This document shows, piece after piece, positions 18,397-26,925 of a DNA stretch of 64,000 nt (its first letter is position 1; each line of letters opens with the position of its first letter). The DNA lies in contig NZ_PVNH01000003.1 of assembly GCF_003001955.1 (NCBI RefSeq), forward strand, positions 310,001 to 374,000. The letters are read 5' to 3'. Source of the DNA: Prauserella shujinwangii (lineage in GTDB: Bacteria; Actinomycetota; Actinomycetes; Mycobacteriales; Pseudonocardiaceae). The translations under genes and the position numbers were made by a program. The notes beneath the pieces are model-generated. The model did not search any database. It saw nothing but the letters and a program-made list of their open reading frames with translations, and was not told the DNA's origin.

Positions 18397-18850
18397 GCAG
18401 CTTGGCCACGTGCCCGGTGGCCCGGACGTTGTACAGCGCCTTGGCGATGCGGCCCTCCGGGTCGACGACGAACGTGGAGCGGATCACGCCCTGCACGACG
18501 CGCCCGTAGTTCTTCTTCTCGCCGAACGCGCCCCATTCGGAGAGGACGGTCTTGTCCGGGTCCGCGAGCAGCGGGAACGTGAGGTTCTCCCGCTCGGCGA
18601 ACGTGGCCAGCTTCTCCGGCTTGTCCGGCGAGATGCCGAGGACCGCATAGCCCGCGTCGTTCAGCTCCGCGAGGTTGTCGCGGAAGTCGCACGCCTGCTT
18701 GGTGCAGCCGGGTGTGCCCGCGGCCGGGTAGAAGTACACGACGACGGAACGGCCGCGGAAGTCCGCGAGCGAGACCTTGTTGCCCTGGCTGTCGGGCAGG
18801 GTGAAGTCGGGGGCCGGGTCGCCCTCGCTGAGGCGCTTCTGCTCGGTCAT
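18371..18850 (-). CDS. bcp: Thioredoxin-dependent peroxiredoxin (Bcp/PrxQ)
   Basis: A 159-residue peroxiredoxin. The peroxidatic cysteine is C49 and a resolving cysteine is C54, in GTPGCTKQACDFRD, the atypical two-Cys pattern of the Bcp/PrxQ class. APDFTLPDSQGNKVSLADFRG is the usual N-terminal strand-helix region. It reduces peroxides using thioredoxin. The 3' ends of this gene and rdgB overlap by 26 bp, so any antisense effect would be mutual. Confidence 0.95.
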   Translation of the reverse strand: MTEQKRLSEGDPAPDFTLPDSQGNKVSLADFRGRSVVVYFYPAAGTPGCTKQACDFRDNLAELNDAGYAVLGISPDKPEKLATFAERENLTFPLLADPDKTVLSEWGAFGEKKNYGRVVQGVIRSTFVVDPEGRIAKALYNVRATGHVAKLLRDLSIAS

Positions 18851-18880
18851 GCGGCCAGCGTATCGGCCGGGTCCGACGTC

Positions 18881-19420
18881 CTAGACGGAGCCGCTGTACA
18901 CGGCGGTCCGGGAGGCGGCGGAGTCCGGGCGCAGGCTCAGCCGCATCCGCGTGGGCTCGGCGGGCACGGCGAAGGCCAGCGTCAACCGGACGGTCTGGCC
19001 CGGCAGCACGTCCTGGTCGGCGTCGACGATGCCGTTGTAGCCCTGGGTGGCGTCCACGACCTGCTTGGTGGCCTGGTCGTCGATCGTGGCGGTCACGGAC
19101 AGCTTCGACAGCCGGTAGGGCTGCTCACCCCGGTTGTAGACCGCGATCCCGAACGCGGCGGCCCGCTCGGACTGCGGGTACGCGCTCGGGCTCGGCTGGA
19201 AGCTCTTCGGCGGCGACACGGTGACGACCAGCCCGGAGGTGAACCGGTAGTCGGAACCGAACTCGGCGATCGTGCCGCTCGGGGTCGCCGCGTAGACCGT
19301 GGTGGACGGGGGAGGGGCTGAGGACCTGATGTCCGACTCGTCACCGGCGGCCTGCTGACCGCATCCGGCGGCGGCCAGCAACGCGCAGACCGCGAGCACG
19401 GCCCTGGGCGTTCTTCGCAC
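18881..19420 (-). CDS. Lipoprotein with DUF4352-like domain
   Basis: A 179-residue predicted lipoprotein: RRTPRAVLAVCALLAAAGC gives a lipobox with the modified Cys followed by Gly-Gln. After a Ser/Pro-rich linker the body (GLVVTVSPPKSFQPS, then AAFGIAVYNRGEQPYRLSKLSV and QTVRLTLAFAVP) looks like the immunoglobulin-like DUF4352 fold of many actinobacterial lipoproteins. No enzymatic residues are visible. GTG start at 19420 with AAGGAG about eight bases upstream. The role at the cell surface is unknown. Confidence 0.75.
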   Translation of the reverse strand: MRRTPRAVLAVCALLAAAGCGQQAAGDESDIRSSAPPPSTTVYAATPSGTIAEFGSDYRFTSGLVVTVSPPKSFQPSPSAYPQSERAAAFGIAVYNRGEQPYRLSKLSVTATIDDQATKQVVDATQGYNGIVDADQDVLPGQTVRLTLAFAVPAEPTRMRLSLRPDSAASRTAVYSGSV

Positions 19421-19624
19421 CGGTGACGCTCCTTGTGGTCCGATCGCTGAGGGTAAGTTGCTCCGTTCGGCGGCGGCAAGCCACCGACCCGCTCCACTCT
19501 GGCGGTCGTGTCCCCCCGCGTGCCAGCCGCCCCGGGACGTTGACGCGGACCTGGTGTACGCCCGTGTCCTGGCCGTGATCGTCAGAGCACCAGGAGTGAC
19601 GGTGGTCACTCGTTCCGCGACCGG

Positions 19625-19807
19625 TCAGACGGCGAACGCGAAGAACAGGATGAAGGTCGCCAGCCCGGTCAGCCACGCCACGATCAGCCAGCCGAAGTCC
19701 CGCCACGGGTCCACGGTCCGGTTGTCCTCGCCGGGGACGTACACGCCGCGCATCTCGAACCAGTCGGCCCAGCGTTCGATCCAGCGGAGGGGGTTGCGTG
19801 ACGCCAT
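19625..19807 (-). CDS. Small single-pass membrane protein
   Basis: A 60-residue protein with ATG preceded by a good ribosome-binding site (GGAGGTGGAGCC). The first 40 residues are soluble and rich in Arg/Trp/Asp (NPLRWIERWADWFEMRG). The end is one hydrophobic helix, WLIVAWLTGLATFILFFAFAV. I do not recognise the family. It stands alone, transcribed away from the binding-protein gene, and supports a divergent promoter region between 19808 and 20053. Confidence 0.6.
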   Translation of the reverse strand: MASRNPLRWIERWADWFEMRGVYVPGEDNRTVDPWRDFGWLIVAWLTGLATFILFFAFAV

Positions 19808-20053
19808 GGCTCCACCTCCCGCGGATCCTGCCGGTGCTGCCTGGGCCCGATGGACGGCCCGATGTCACTGTACGTGACCCGACGGCGGCAGCGCGCTGGA
19901 CGTGAGTCAACACGGGATATCAATCGGGACATTTGATGTTCACTGAATGTACGGACACCTCTACTCTCCCTAGGATCAAACGGGCGGGCGACGTCGTACG
20001 CCGTACGGCGGTCGGTCGCCCACTATTCATTCCTGGAATGAGGGGAGGCGGAT
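19808..20053. promoter_or_regulatory. Divergent promoter region upstream of ABC binding protein
   Basis: Noticeably lower in G+C than its neighbours. It contains a perfect odd palindrome CATTCCTGGAATG ending a few bases before the ribosome-binding site (GGGGAGG, 20042-20048), a GTACGCCGTACGGC block, and the near-palindrome ACATTTGATGTTCACTGAATGT spread over ~19930-19950. These could be operators for the amino-acid transporter. Which protein binds is unknown. Confidence 0.4.
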
Positions 20054-21319
20054 ATGCGGGCGTCACTTCTCTGGCGATCGGCGATCCTCCTGAGCGCCAC
20101 AGCCCTGTTCGCCACGGCGTGCGGTGGTGGCGGTGACAGCGGCGGCGGCGGGCAGTCGTCCGACGGCGGCGACGGCGTGCTCAAGCTGGGATACGTTCTG
20201 CCGGAGACCGGTCAGCTCGCGTTCCTCGGGCCGCCGCAGATCCAGTCCACCAAGTTCGCGATCAAGACGATCAACGACGCCGGTGGCGTGCTCGGTCAGC
20301 AGATCCCGGAGGTCGTCGCCGGTGACGAGGCGGGCCAGGAAGGTGTCGCCGCGCAGTCGGCGGACCGGGTGCTCTCCAGCGGCGTGGACGCGATCATCGG
20401 GGCCGCGGCCTCGGGTATGTCGCTGGCGTTCATCGACAAGGTGACCGGGTCCGGCGTGGTGCAGTGCTCCGGTTCGAACACCGCGCCCACGTTCACCGAC
20501 TACGACGACGGCGGTTTCTACTTCCGCACCGCGCCGAGCGACGCCCTGCAGGGCCCCGTGCTGGCGAACGTGGTCCGGGAGGACGGGCACAACCGGGTCG
20601 CCATCGTGGCCCGTGCCGACGACTACGGCAAGGGCCTGATGGAGGCGACGAAGTCGGCGCTGGAGAGCGACGGGGCGGAGGTCGTGCTGTCGCAGACCTA
20701 CGACCCCGAGGCCACCAACTTCGACCAGCTCGCGCAGCAGATCAAGAACTCCAACGCGGACGCGGCCGTCGTGGTGGCGTTCGAGGAGGGCACGCAGATC
20801 CTGCAGAGCATGATCGAGGCGGGTGCCGGGCCGCAGCAGATCGGCGTCTACGGTGCCGACGGCCTGCGCAGCGAGGAGCTGGCCTCGCTGGTGTCGCCGA
20901 ACAACCCCGGCCGGATCGCGGGCATGAAGGGCACCGCCCCGGCGTCGGCGGACAACGCGGACTACGTCAAGCAGCTCAAGGAGTTCGCACCGGACCTCCA
21001 GGAGCTGCAGTTCGCTCCGCAGGTCTTCGACTGCGTGACGATCATCGCGCTCGCCGCCGAGAAGGCGAAGTCCGACGACCCGGCGACGTTCGCGCCGGAG
21101 ATCAACGGCATCACCAAGGACGGCGAGAAGTGCACGTCGTTCGCCGACTGCAAGGCACTGCTCGACGAGAACAAGGACATCGACTACGACGGCGTGAGCG
21201 GTCCGCTCGACTTCACCGAGGACGGTGAGCCAGGCCAGGCACAGATCGAGGTCTACACCTACAACGACTCCGGCGAGCTGGAGACGGTGCGCACCGAGAC
21301 GAGCAGCGGTCAGGGCTGA
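20054..21319 (+). CDS. ABC transporter substrate-binding lipoprotein (branched-chain amino acid type)
   Basis: A 421-residue periplasmic-binding-protein-like lipoprotein. Lipobox LFATAC is followed by a Gly/Ser linker. The Leu/Ile/Val-binding type I fold starts at LKLGYVLPETGQLAFLGPP, with AFIDKVTGSGVVQCSGSNTAPTF and NRVAIVARADDYGKG as recognisable strands. It should feed the livHMGF permease encoded at 22851-26415 on the other strand, with the TetR/methyltransferase pair between. The actual ligand is unknown; family members also bind urea or other small amides. A strong hairpin follows the stop. Confidence 0.88.
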   Translation: MRASLLWRSAILLSATALFATACGGGGDSGGGGQSSDGGDGVLKLGYVLPETGQLAFLGPPQIQSTKFAIKTINDAGGVLGQQIPEVVAGDEAGQEGVAAQSADRVLSSGVDAIIGAAASGMSLAFIDKVTGSGVVQCSGSNTAPTFTDYDDGGFYFRTAPSDALQGPVLANVVREDGHNRVAIVARADDYGKGLMEATKSALESDGAEVVLSQTYDPEATNFDQLAQQIKNSNADAAVVVAFEEGTQILQSMIEAGAGPQQIGVYGADGLRSEELASLVSPNNPGRIAGMKGTAPASADNADYVKQLKEFAPDLQELQFAPQVFDCVTIIALAAEKAKSDDPATFAPEINGITKDGEKCTSFADCKALLDENKDIDYDGVSGPLDFTEDGEPGQAQIEVYTYNDSGELETVRTETSSGQG

Positions 21320-21336
21320 CGGACGAAACCAGCACG

Positions 21337-21379
21337 GTCCCCCGGAGCCATTCCGATCAGGTTGGCTCCGGGGGACTTT
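21337..21379. terminator. Intrinsic terminator, binding protein / TetR
   Basis: A perfect 14-bp stem GTCCCCCGGAGCCA (21337-21350) pairs with 21363-21376 around a 12-nt loop and is followed by TTT. It lies 17 nt after the binding-protein stop and runs into the 3' end of the convergent TetR gene, so it can serve both. Confidence 0.85.
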
Positions 21380-21965
21380 GCGTCGTGACCCCGGCGAGCA
21401 CCGTGGTCACGACCTTGCGGACGGCTGTGGTTTCCGGCGGGGCGTCCCTCCGGTCGGCGTACAACAGGTGTGCGGCTCCGATCAGCGTGGGAGCGAGCGT
21501 GTCCACGTCCGCGTCCGCCGCGACCCGGCCCAGTTCGCGCTCGGCCGCGAGGTAGGACGCGAGCATCTCCGTGCCTTCCGTCAGCACCGGAACGCCGGCA
21601 GGCCAGGTCCGCCGCAACTGGGCCCGCAGCTCGTCGCGGAACGTGATGAGCGGGATGATCGCCACGGCGGTCGATCCGAACAGGGCCGTCAGCGCGTCGG
21701 TGACGTTGTCGGGGACGGTCCGGGTCCCCGCGGACTCGCGCAGGGCGGCGGCTTGGGGAGCGAGCCGGCCGGCGCGGTCGAGGACGAAGTCGGCGAGGAA
21801 CTCGTCGAAGTCGGCGAAGTGCCGGTGCAGGACGCCTTTGGCGCAGCCCGCCTCGGTGGTGACCGCCCGGCTGGTCAGTGCGCTCGGCCCGGCCCTGAGC
21901 AGGACCCGTTCCGCGGCGTCGAACAGCTGTGCCCGGACGTTCCTGATGTGCACACCCGTCGGCAC
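21357..21965 (-). CDS. TetR-family transcriptional regulator
   Basis: A 202-residue regulator starting at GTG 21965, with GGAGAGGAGA upstream. The N-terminal helix-turn-helix is RAQLFDAAERVLLRAGPSALTSRAVTTEAG followed by KGVLHRHFADFDEFLADF. The C-terminal ligand domain is helical. It is transcribed away from the methyltransferase gene, and the two share a 67-bp space holding two identical palindromes, the likely operators. It probably represses itself and the methyltransferase. The inducer is unknown. Confidence 0.88.
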   Translation of the reverse strand: MPTGVHIRNVRAQLFDAAERVLLRAGPSALTSRAVTTEAGCAKGVLHRHFADFDEFLADFVLDRAGRLAPQAAALRESAGTRTVPDNVTDALTALFGSTAVAIIPLITFRDELRAQLRRTWPAGVPVLTEGTEMLASYLAAERELGRVAADADVDTLAPTLIGAAHLLYADRRDAPPETTAVRKVVTTVLAGVTTQSPPEPT

Positions 21966-22003
21966 GGTGTCTCCTCTCCTGCGCGGACGAGTCTGTCCGA
22001 GAA

Positions 22004-22039
22004 GTGGGCGCATGCCCACTATAGTGGGCGCATGCCCAC
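22004..22039. promoter_or_regulatory. Two tandem identical TetR operators with embedded promoter and start codon
   Basis: The 16-bp palindrome GTGGGCGCATGCCCAC occurs at 22004-22019 and again at 22024-22039, exactly 20 bp apart. Between them TATAGT (22020-22025) is a good -10 box on the plus strand and, being palindromic with its flanks, also mirrors on the minus strand. The methyltransferase ATG (22032) lies inside the second copy, 7 nt after the -10, so its mRNA would be leaderless. Binding by the divergent TetR protein is inferred. Confidence 0.75.
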
Positions 22040-22891
22040 TTCTGGCGGACCACACGAGCACCGGAAGCTGGCGGAGTCCTTCGGCACCGACGCCGAGCGC
22101 ACGACCGCACCCGGCCCGGCTATCCCGGCGACCTGGTGCGGCGGATCGTCGCGGCCTGCCCCGGCCGTGCCGGCGCCGTCGACGTCGTCGACGTCGGGTG
22201 TGGCACCGGTATCGCGGCGCGGCAGTTCACGTCGGCCGGCTGTGCCGTGCTCGGAGTCGAGCCGGACCCGCGGATGGCCGAGGTCGCGCGGCGCCACGGG
22301 ATCCGGATCGAAAGGGCGAGATTCGAGGAGTGGGATCCCGCGGGCCGCACGTTCGACGCGGTCGTCTCCGGGCAGACCTGGCACTGGATCGACCCGGTGG
22401 CGGGAGCGGCGAAGGCGGCCGAGGTGCTGCGGCCGGGTGGTGTGCTGGCGGCGCTGTGGCACGCCCTCCAGCCGCCACCCGAGGTGACGGAGGCGTTCGC
22501 CACGACGTACCGGCGGCTGCGGCCCGATGCGCCGTTCGACCCCGGTGCGACGGCGCAGGGTGCCGACGCCTATCAGGCGATTCTCACGAAGGCGGCGGAC
22601 GGCCTGCGGTCCGCGGGCGTGTTCGGCACGCCGCGGCGGTGGTGGTCCGGCTGGGAGCGGTCCTACACCCGCGACGAGTGGCTGGACCAGCTGCCCACCC
22701 ACGGTTCGCTCACCGGGTTCTCGCCGGACGAGCTGGCGGAGGTGCTGGCCGCCGTCGGCTCGGCCGTCGACGCGCGAGGAGGGCGTGTCCCGGTCCGGTA
22801 CACCACGGTGGCGCTCGTCGCGACCAGGTCGCGCGCGGTGAGGCTCGCGGTCAGCGGGCGCGGGCGAGGGTGCCGAGGTAGAGCTCGATGA
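22032..22891 (+). pseudogene. SAM-dependent methyltransferase gene with a 1-nt frameshift near the start
   Basis: From ATG 22032 the frame reads MPTSGGPHEHRKLAESFGTD then AER and goes out of register near 22100. The continuing frame from there reads DRTRPGYPGDLVRRIVAA and then motif I VVDVGCGTGIAARQF, with SGQTWHWIDP later, a class I methyltransferase. Family members have an uninterrupted SFGTDAERYDRTRPGYP-like join. Inserting one T after GAGCGC restores it, so a single base appears lost. If real, the gene is broken unless translation starts at the GTG at 22136. A sequencing error is the simple alternative. The 3' end overlaps livF by 41 bp. Confidence 0.7.
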
Positions 22892-23579
22892 CCTTCTCGT
22901 CGTGCAGCAGCTGGTGGCCGGTGCCCGTGTAGGCGTTGGTGCCCTGGTCGAGCACGTAACCCCGGTCGCAGATCTGCAGGCAGCGGCGGGCGTTCTGCTC
23001 CACCATGAAGATCGCCACTCCGGTGGAGTTGATCTCCTTGACCCGTGCGAACACCTGGTCCTGGTAGGCGGGGGAGAGACCGGCCGAGGGCTCGTCGAGC
23101 AGCAGCACCTCGGGCTCCATCATCAGCGCCCTGCCCATCGCGAGCATCTGCCGCTCGCCGCCGGACATCGAGCCCGCCTTCTGGTTGCGCCGCTTGGCCA
23201 GCAGCGGGAACAGCTCCTCGACGAAGTCCCGCCGCTCGGTGAACCGCCTGGGCCGCAGGTACGTGCCCATGCGCAGGTTCTCCTCCACGGTCAGGGTGGC
23301 GAAGACGTTCTGCCGCTGCGGCACGTAGCCGATGCCGCGCGAGACGAGCTCGTGGGCGGGCCGGTTGGTCACGTCCGCGCCGCGCAGGCGCACCGAGCCG
23401 GTGCGCACGCGCAGCAGCCCGAACATGGCCTTGACCAGGGTGGACTTACCGGCCCCGTTCGGCCCGATCACCCCGACGATCTCCCCGGCGCCCAGCTCGG
23501 CGCCGCAGCCGCGCAGGATGTCGACCCCCGTGACGTATCCGGCGACGAGCTCGTCGGCCACCAGCAGTGGTTCGTCCAT
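22851..23579 (-). CDS. livF: Branched-chain amino acid ABC transporter ATP-binding protein LivF
   Basis: A 242-residue ATPase. Walker A is GPNGAGKST, the ABC signature is MSGGERQ and Walker B is VLLLDEPSAGLSP, with the LivF-type YVPQRQNVFATLTVEENLRMG between them. It powers uptake together with LivG. The ATG at 23579 lies 2 nt after the livG stop. Last gene of the minus-strand livHMGF operon. Its 3' end overlaps the convergent methyltransferase frame by 41 bp. Confidence 0.93.
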   Translation of the reverse strand: MDEPLLVADELVAGYVTGVDILRGCGAELGAGEIVGVIGPNGAGKSTLVKAMFGLLRVRTGSVRLRGADVTNRPAHELVSRGIGYVPQRQNVFATLTVEENLRMGTYLRPRRFTERRDFVEELFPLLAKRRNQKAGSMSGGERQMLAMGRALMMEPEVLLLDEPSAGLSPAYQDQVFARVKEINSTGVAIFMVEQNARRCLQICDRGYVLDQGTNAYTGTGHQLLHDEKVIELYLGTLARAR

Positions 23580-23581
23580 GA

Positions 23582-24427
23582 TCAGCCCTCGTTCTCCGGT
23601 TCGTCGTGCTGCCTGCCGAGGTAGGCGTCGATCACGGCGGGGTTCTTCGCCACGGACTGCGGTGGCCCCTCCGCCACGATACTGCCCTCGGCCATGCACA
23701 CCACCCAGTCGCTGATCCCCATCACGACGTCCATGTCGTGCTCGACGAAGCACACCGTCATGCCCTCGTCGCGCAGGGCCGTGATGTGCTCGAGCAGCGA
23801 CTGGGTCAGCGCCGGGTTCACGCCGGCCATCGGCTCGTCGAGCATGATCATCGTGGGTTCGACCATGAGCGCCCTGGCCATCTCCAGCAGCTTGCGCTGC
23901 CCTCCGGACAGCGTGCCGGCGTACTCGTCGCGCATGTGCGAGAGCCGGAACCGCTCCAGCAGCTCGTCCGCGCGCCGCACGATGCCCCGCTCCTGCCCGC
24001 GCCACACCGGCCACAGCATGGACAGGCCCATCCGCTCGCCCCGCTGGTGCCGCGCGGCGAGCTTCATGTTCTCCAGCACGGTCAGCTTGGACAGCGTCTT
24101 GGTGAGCTGGAACGTCCGCACGAGGCCGCGCCGGGCCACGCGGTGCGCCGCGCGGCCGGTCAGCTCCTGGCCGTCGAACGTCCAGTGCCCCGTGTCGGCC
24201 CGGTCGAAGCCGCTGATGACGTTGAACAGCGTGGTCTTGCCCGCGCCGTTCGGCCCGATGAGCGCCGTGATCGTGCCCCGCTGCACCTCGAGGGTGTCGA
24301 CGTGCACGGCGGTGAGGCCGCCGAACGTGCGGGTCACGCCGTCCACCACGAGCAGCGGGTCCGGCTTGCGCACGCCGGGCTCGCGCTCGACCTTGGCGAG
24401 CGCCGTGGAGATCGGGTTATCGGACAT
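23582..24427 (-). CDS. livG: Branched-chain amino acid ABC transporter ATP-binding protein LivG
   Basis: A 281-residue ATPase with a ~25-residue extra N-terminus. Walker A is GPNGAGKTT, the signature LSGGQRK and Walker B IMLDEPMAGVNP. GLVRTFQLTKTLSKLTVLENMKLA is the Q-loop region typical of LivG. The C-terminal VAKNPAVIDAYLGRQ is the LivG tail. It overlaps the livM 3' end by 11 nt, so translation is probably coupled. Confidence 0.93.
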   Translation of the reverse strand: MSDNPISTALAKVEREPGVRKPDPLLVVDGVTRTFGGLTAVHVDTLEVQRGTITALIGPNGAGKTTLFNVISGFDRADTGHWTFDGQELTGRAAHRVARRGLVRTFQLTKTLSKLTVLENMKLAARHQRGERMGLSMLWPVWRGQERGIVRRADELLERFRLSHMRDEYAGTLSGGQRKLLEMARALMVEPTMIMLDEPMAGVNPALTQSLLEHITALRDEGMTVCFVEHDMDVVMGISDWVVCMAEGSIVAEGPPQSVAKNPAVIDAYLGRQHDEPENEG

Positions 24428-25409
24428 CGAGCAGCATCTCCCTCCGGCTGCCGAAGATCCCCTGTGGCCGGAAGATCATCAGCAACATCAGTCCGAGGCC
24501 GACCAGGGCGAACCTCGCCGCGCCGATCTCCGCCGCGCTGAGCACGTCCGACGAGATGTACCCGGCGCTGATGGCCTGCCGCAGTGCGCTGTCGAAGAAC
24601 GACAGGATCGCCCAGAACAGGATCGACCCGATGACGGGACCGAGCATCCGGCCCGCGCCGCCGAGCACCAGCAGGGTGTAGAGGAAGAACGTCTCGACGG
24701 GGTTGTACGTGTCGGGGTTCACCGACTGGTTCTGGATCGCCAGCATCATCCCGGCGAGCGAACCGATCGCGCCACCGAAGACCAGGCTCTGCATCTTGTA
24801 CGCGTAGACGCTCTTGCCGAGGCTGCGCACGGCGTCCTCGTCCTCGCGGATCGACCGGATGACCCGGCCCCAGGGGCTGTGCACCATCAGCGCCATGACC
24901 CCGGCGAACAGCGCGACCAGGCCCCACGCGACGAGCAGCACCCACAGGTCCCGCGAGCTGTAGTTGACCAGCCAGAACCCGTACTGGTCGCGCGGGATCG
25001 GGTTGATGTCGAAGAACTCGTCCGCGAACTGCTGCAGGCCGAAAACGCCGCCGGTGACCGGCTCGGCCCAGCTGGACCGGTAGAACAGGCGCAGGATCTC
25101 GCCTGCCGCGATCGTCGCGATCGCCAGGTACTCGGCGCGCAACCGCAGGGTGGGCAGGCCGAGCAGCAGGGCGAGGATCACCGAGCTGCCGAGACCGATC
25201 AGCACGCCGACCCACAGCGACAAGCCGAACGTCGACACCGAGGCCGCCACGCCGTAGGCCCCCACCAGCATGAAGCCGATCTGCCCGAAGTTGAGCAGGC
25301 CGGTGTAGCCGAAGTGGAGGTTCAGGCCGATGGCGGCCAGGGCGTAGACGGCGGCGATCGGCCCGATGCCCGAGCGCAGCGCGTCGGAGAGGATTACTTC
25401 CCAGTCCAT
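24417..25409 (-). CDS. livM: Branched-chain amino acid ABC transporter permease LivM
   Basis: A 330-residue permease with about nine transmembrane helices. AAIGLNLHFGYTGLLNFGQIGFMLVGAYG is the family N-terminal signature and SPWGRVIRSIREDEDAVRSLGKSVYAYK is the cytoplasmic EAA-like loop that contacts the ATPases. It ends with RPQGIFGSRRE, as LivM usually does. It lies 13 nt downstream of livH. Confidence 0.93.
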   Translation of the reverse strand: MDWEVILSDALRSGIGPIAAVYALAAIGLNLHFGYTGLLNFGQIGFMLVGAYGVAASVSTFGLSLWVGVLIGLGSSVILALLLGLPTLRLRAEYLAIATIAAGEILRLFYRSSWAEPVTGGVFGLQQFADEFFDINPIPRDQYGFWLVNYSSRDLWVLLVAWGLVALFAGVMALMVHSPWGRVIRSIREDEDAVRSLGKSVYAYKMQSLVFGGAIGSLAGMMLAIQNQSVNPDTYNPVETFFLYTLLVLGGAGRMLGPVIGSILFWAILSFFDSALRQAISAGYISSDVLSAAEIGAARFALVGLGLMLLMIFRPQGIFGSRREMLLDVR

Positions 25410-25422
25410 TCGTGCAAACCGC

Positions 25423-26415
25423 CTAGCCTACTCGTTCCCGCTGGCCGAGAATCCCTTGTGGACGGATGAGGAGCACCAGGATGAGCGCGAGCAGCGCCCA
25501 TGCGTTCTGCAGGTCGATGGGGAACCACAGGCTCGACATCTGGGCGACGATGCCGACGACGAAGCTGCCCACCATGGCCCCGTAGGCCGTGCCGAGGCCG
25601 CCGAGGATGATGCCGGCGAACATGAGCAGCAGCAGCCGGAAGCCCATGTCCCAGGTGATGATCTCGGTGAGGCCGAAGAAGACGCCCCCGATCGCGGCGA
25701 GCCCGCCGCCGAGCGTCCAGACGACGAGAACCACACGGTTCACGTCGATACCGGAGGCCTCGGCGAGGTCGCGGTTGCTGGACAGGGCGCGGATGGCCGT
25801 GCCGATCCGCGTCTTCTGCAGCATCAGCGCCACGCCGACCAGGAGACCCACCGAGATCAGCACGATCGTCAGGTCCCTCGGGGTGATGCCGACCGGCCCG
25901 AGGTCGATCGCGCGCTGGATGTCGTACTCGCGGTAGGACTGCGGGCGGGTGCCGAAGAAGATCAGGATGACGTGCCGGAGCAGGAGTGAGAGCCCGATCG
26001 TCACGATGAACATGTTGATCATGCCGACGCCCCGGCGGCGGAGTGGCGCCCACAGCCCGAGCTGCAGGATCGCGCCGACGAGCGCACCGATCAGCACGGC
26101 GATGAGCGCGGCCACCACGAGGTGCAGGCCGGCCGAGATGTTCAGGAAGAACGCGACCACGGCTCCGATCGTGACCAGCTCGCCGTGCGCGAAGTTGATG
26201 AGGTGGGTGGTGCCGAAGACGAGGGAGAGGCCCACTGCCGTGATCGCGATGATGGCGCCGAACTGGACACCGTCGAGCAGCGCCTGCAGCGCGCGGGCGC
26301 CGAAACCGGGCCCGGTCACGACCTCGTCGCCCTGCGCCGCCGCGGTGCCCGGTGCCAGCGCCACGAACAGCACAGCGAGCAAGGGCACAAGCAATCGGAA
26401 GTTACGCACGGTCAC
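25423..26415 (-). CDS. livH: Branched-chain amino acid ABC transporter permease LivH
   Basis: A 330-residue permease. The core from LLDGVQFGAIIAITAVGLSLVFGTTHLINFAHGELVTIGA is the LivH signature, and the end is RPQGILGQRE. Unusually it has ~45 extra N-terminal residues with a signal-peptide-like hydrophobic run ending GTAAAQGDE. Start choice: GTG at 26415, or GTG at 26409, which is better spaced (5 nt) from GAGG. First gene of livHMGF. About 190 bp upstream separate it from a small plus-strand ORF. Confidence 0.92.
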   Translation of the reverse strand: MTVRNFRLLVPLLAVLFVALAPGTAAAQGDEVVTGPGFGARALQALLDGVQFGAIIAITAVGLSLVFGTTHLINFAHGELVTIGAVVAFFLNISAGLHLVVAALIAVLIGALVGAILQLGLWAPLRRRGVGMINMFIVTIGLSLLLRHVILIFFGTRPQSYREYDIQRAIDLGPVGITPRDLTIVLISVGLLVGVALMLQKTRIGTAIRALSSNRDLAEASGIDVNRVVLVVWTLGGGLAAIGGVFFGLTEIITWDMGFRLLLLMFAGIILGGLGTAYGAMVGSFVVGIVAQMSSLWFPIDLQNAWALLALILVLLIRPQGILGQRERVG

Positions 26416-26606
26416 CTCGTACGCCGCGGGGATCTTTGGACGGTCAGTGTAAACACGGTTACCGCCTCCGGGTATGGGTCTACGTGATCGTTACCTGAAG
26501 TAGCCAGTGTGGGGCCAGTCCGGCCGTTCGCGTCATGGTCGCGGCTCGCCGCCCTCTCCTAGGTAGTCCGTTCGGGGGAATACGTACGTAGGAGCGAACA
26601 GTCAGT

Positions 26607-26846
26607 ATGGAAGACGAGACACGGCGGGTGCTGGCCGCGCTCGCGGCCCTCGGTGACGCTCTCCCCCACACCATCGCGGCGCTGCGTGACGGTGCCCTGC
26701 CGGTGCCCGCGCAGCGGGAGGTCGCCGCCCGGCTGATCGAGGCCGGGGAGGCACTGGACGAGCACGCCGACCACCAGGCCGCGGCGAGCAACGGGCACAC
26801 CGACGGGTTCGGCGCCGCCGGAGCGGAGTGCCACGACGAGGACTGA
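26607..26846 (+). CDS. Small acidic protein of unknown function
   Basis: A 79-residue Ala/Glu/Asp-rich, probably helical protein (DETRRVLAALAALGDALPHTI then EVAARLIEAGEALDEHADHQ). TAGGAG lies 11 nt before the ATG, a rather long spacing. It has one cysteine near the end. It shows no known motif. It stands alone, divergent from livH. Codon use looks coding, but a gene this small without a homologue check stays provisional. Confidence 0.5.
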   Translation: MEDETRRVLAALAALGDALPHTIAALRDGALPVPAQREVAARLIEAGEALDEHADHQAAASNGHTDGFGAAGAECHDED

Positions 26847-26925
26847 CCGGCGGGTGAGGTGCCGTCGTCGCCGCTGGCCTGTTCCCGCGGCGGGCCGGGT
26901 GCCGCGACGAGGACCGGCCGGCCGG

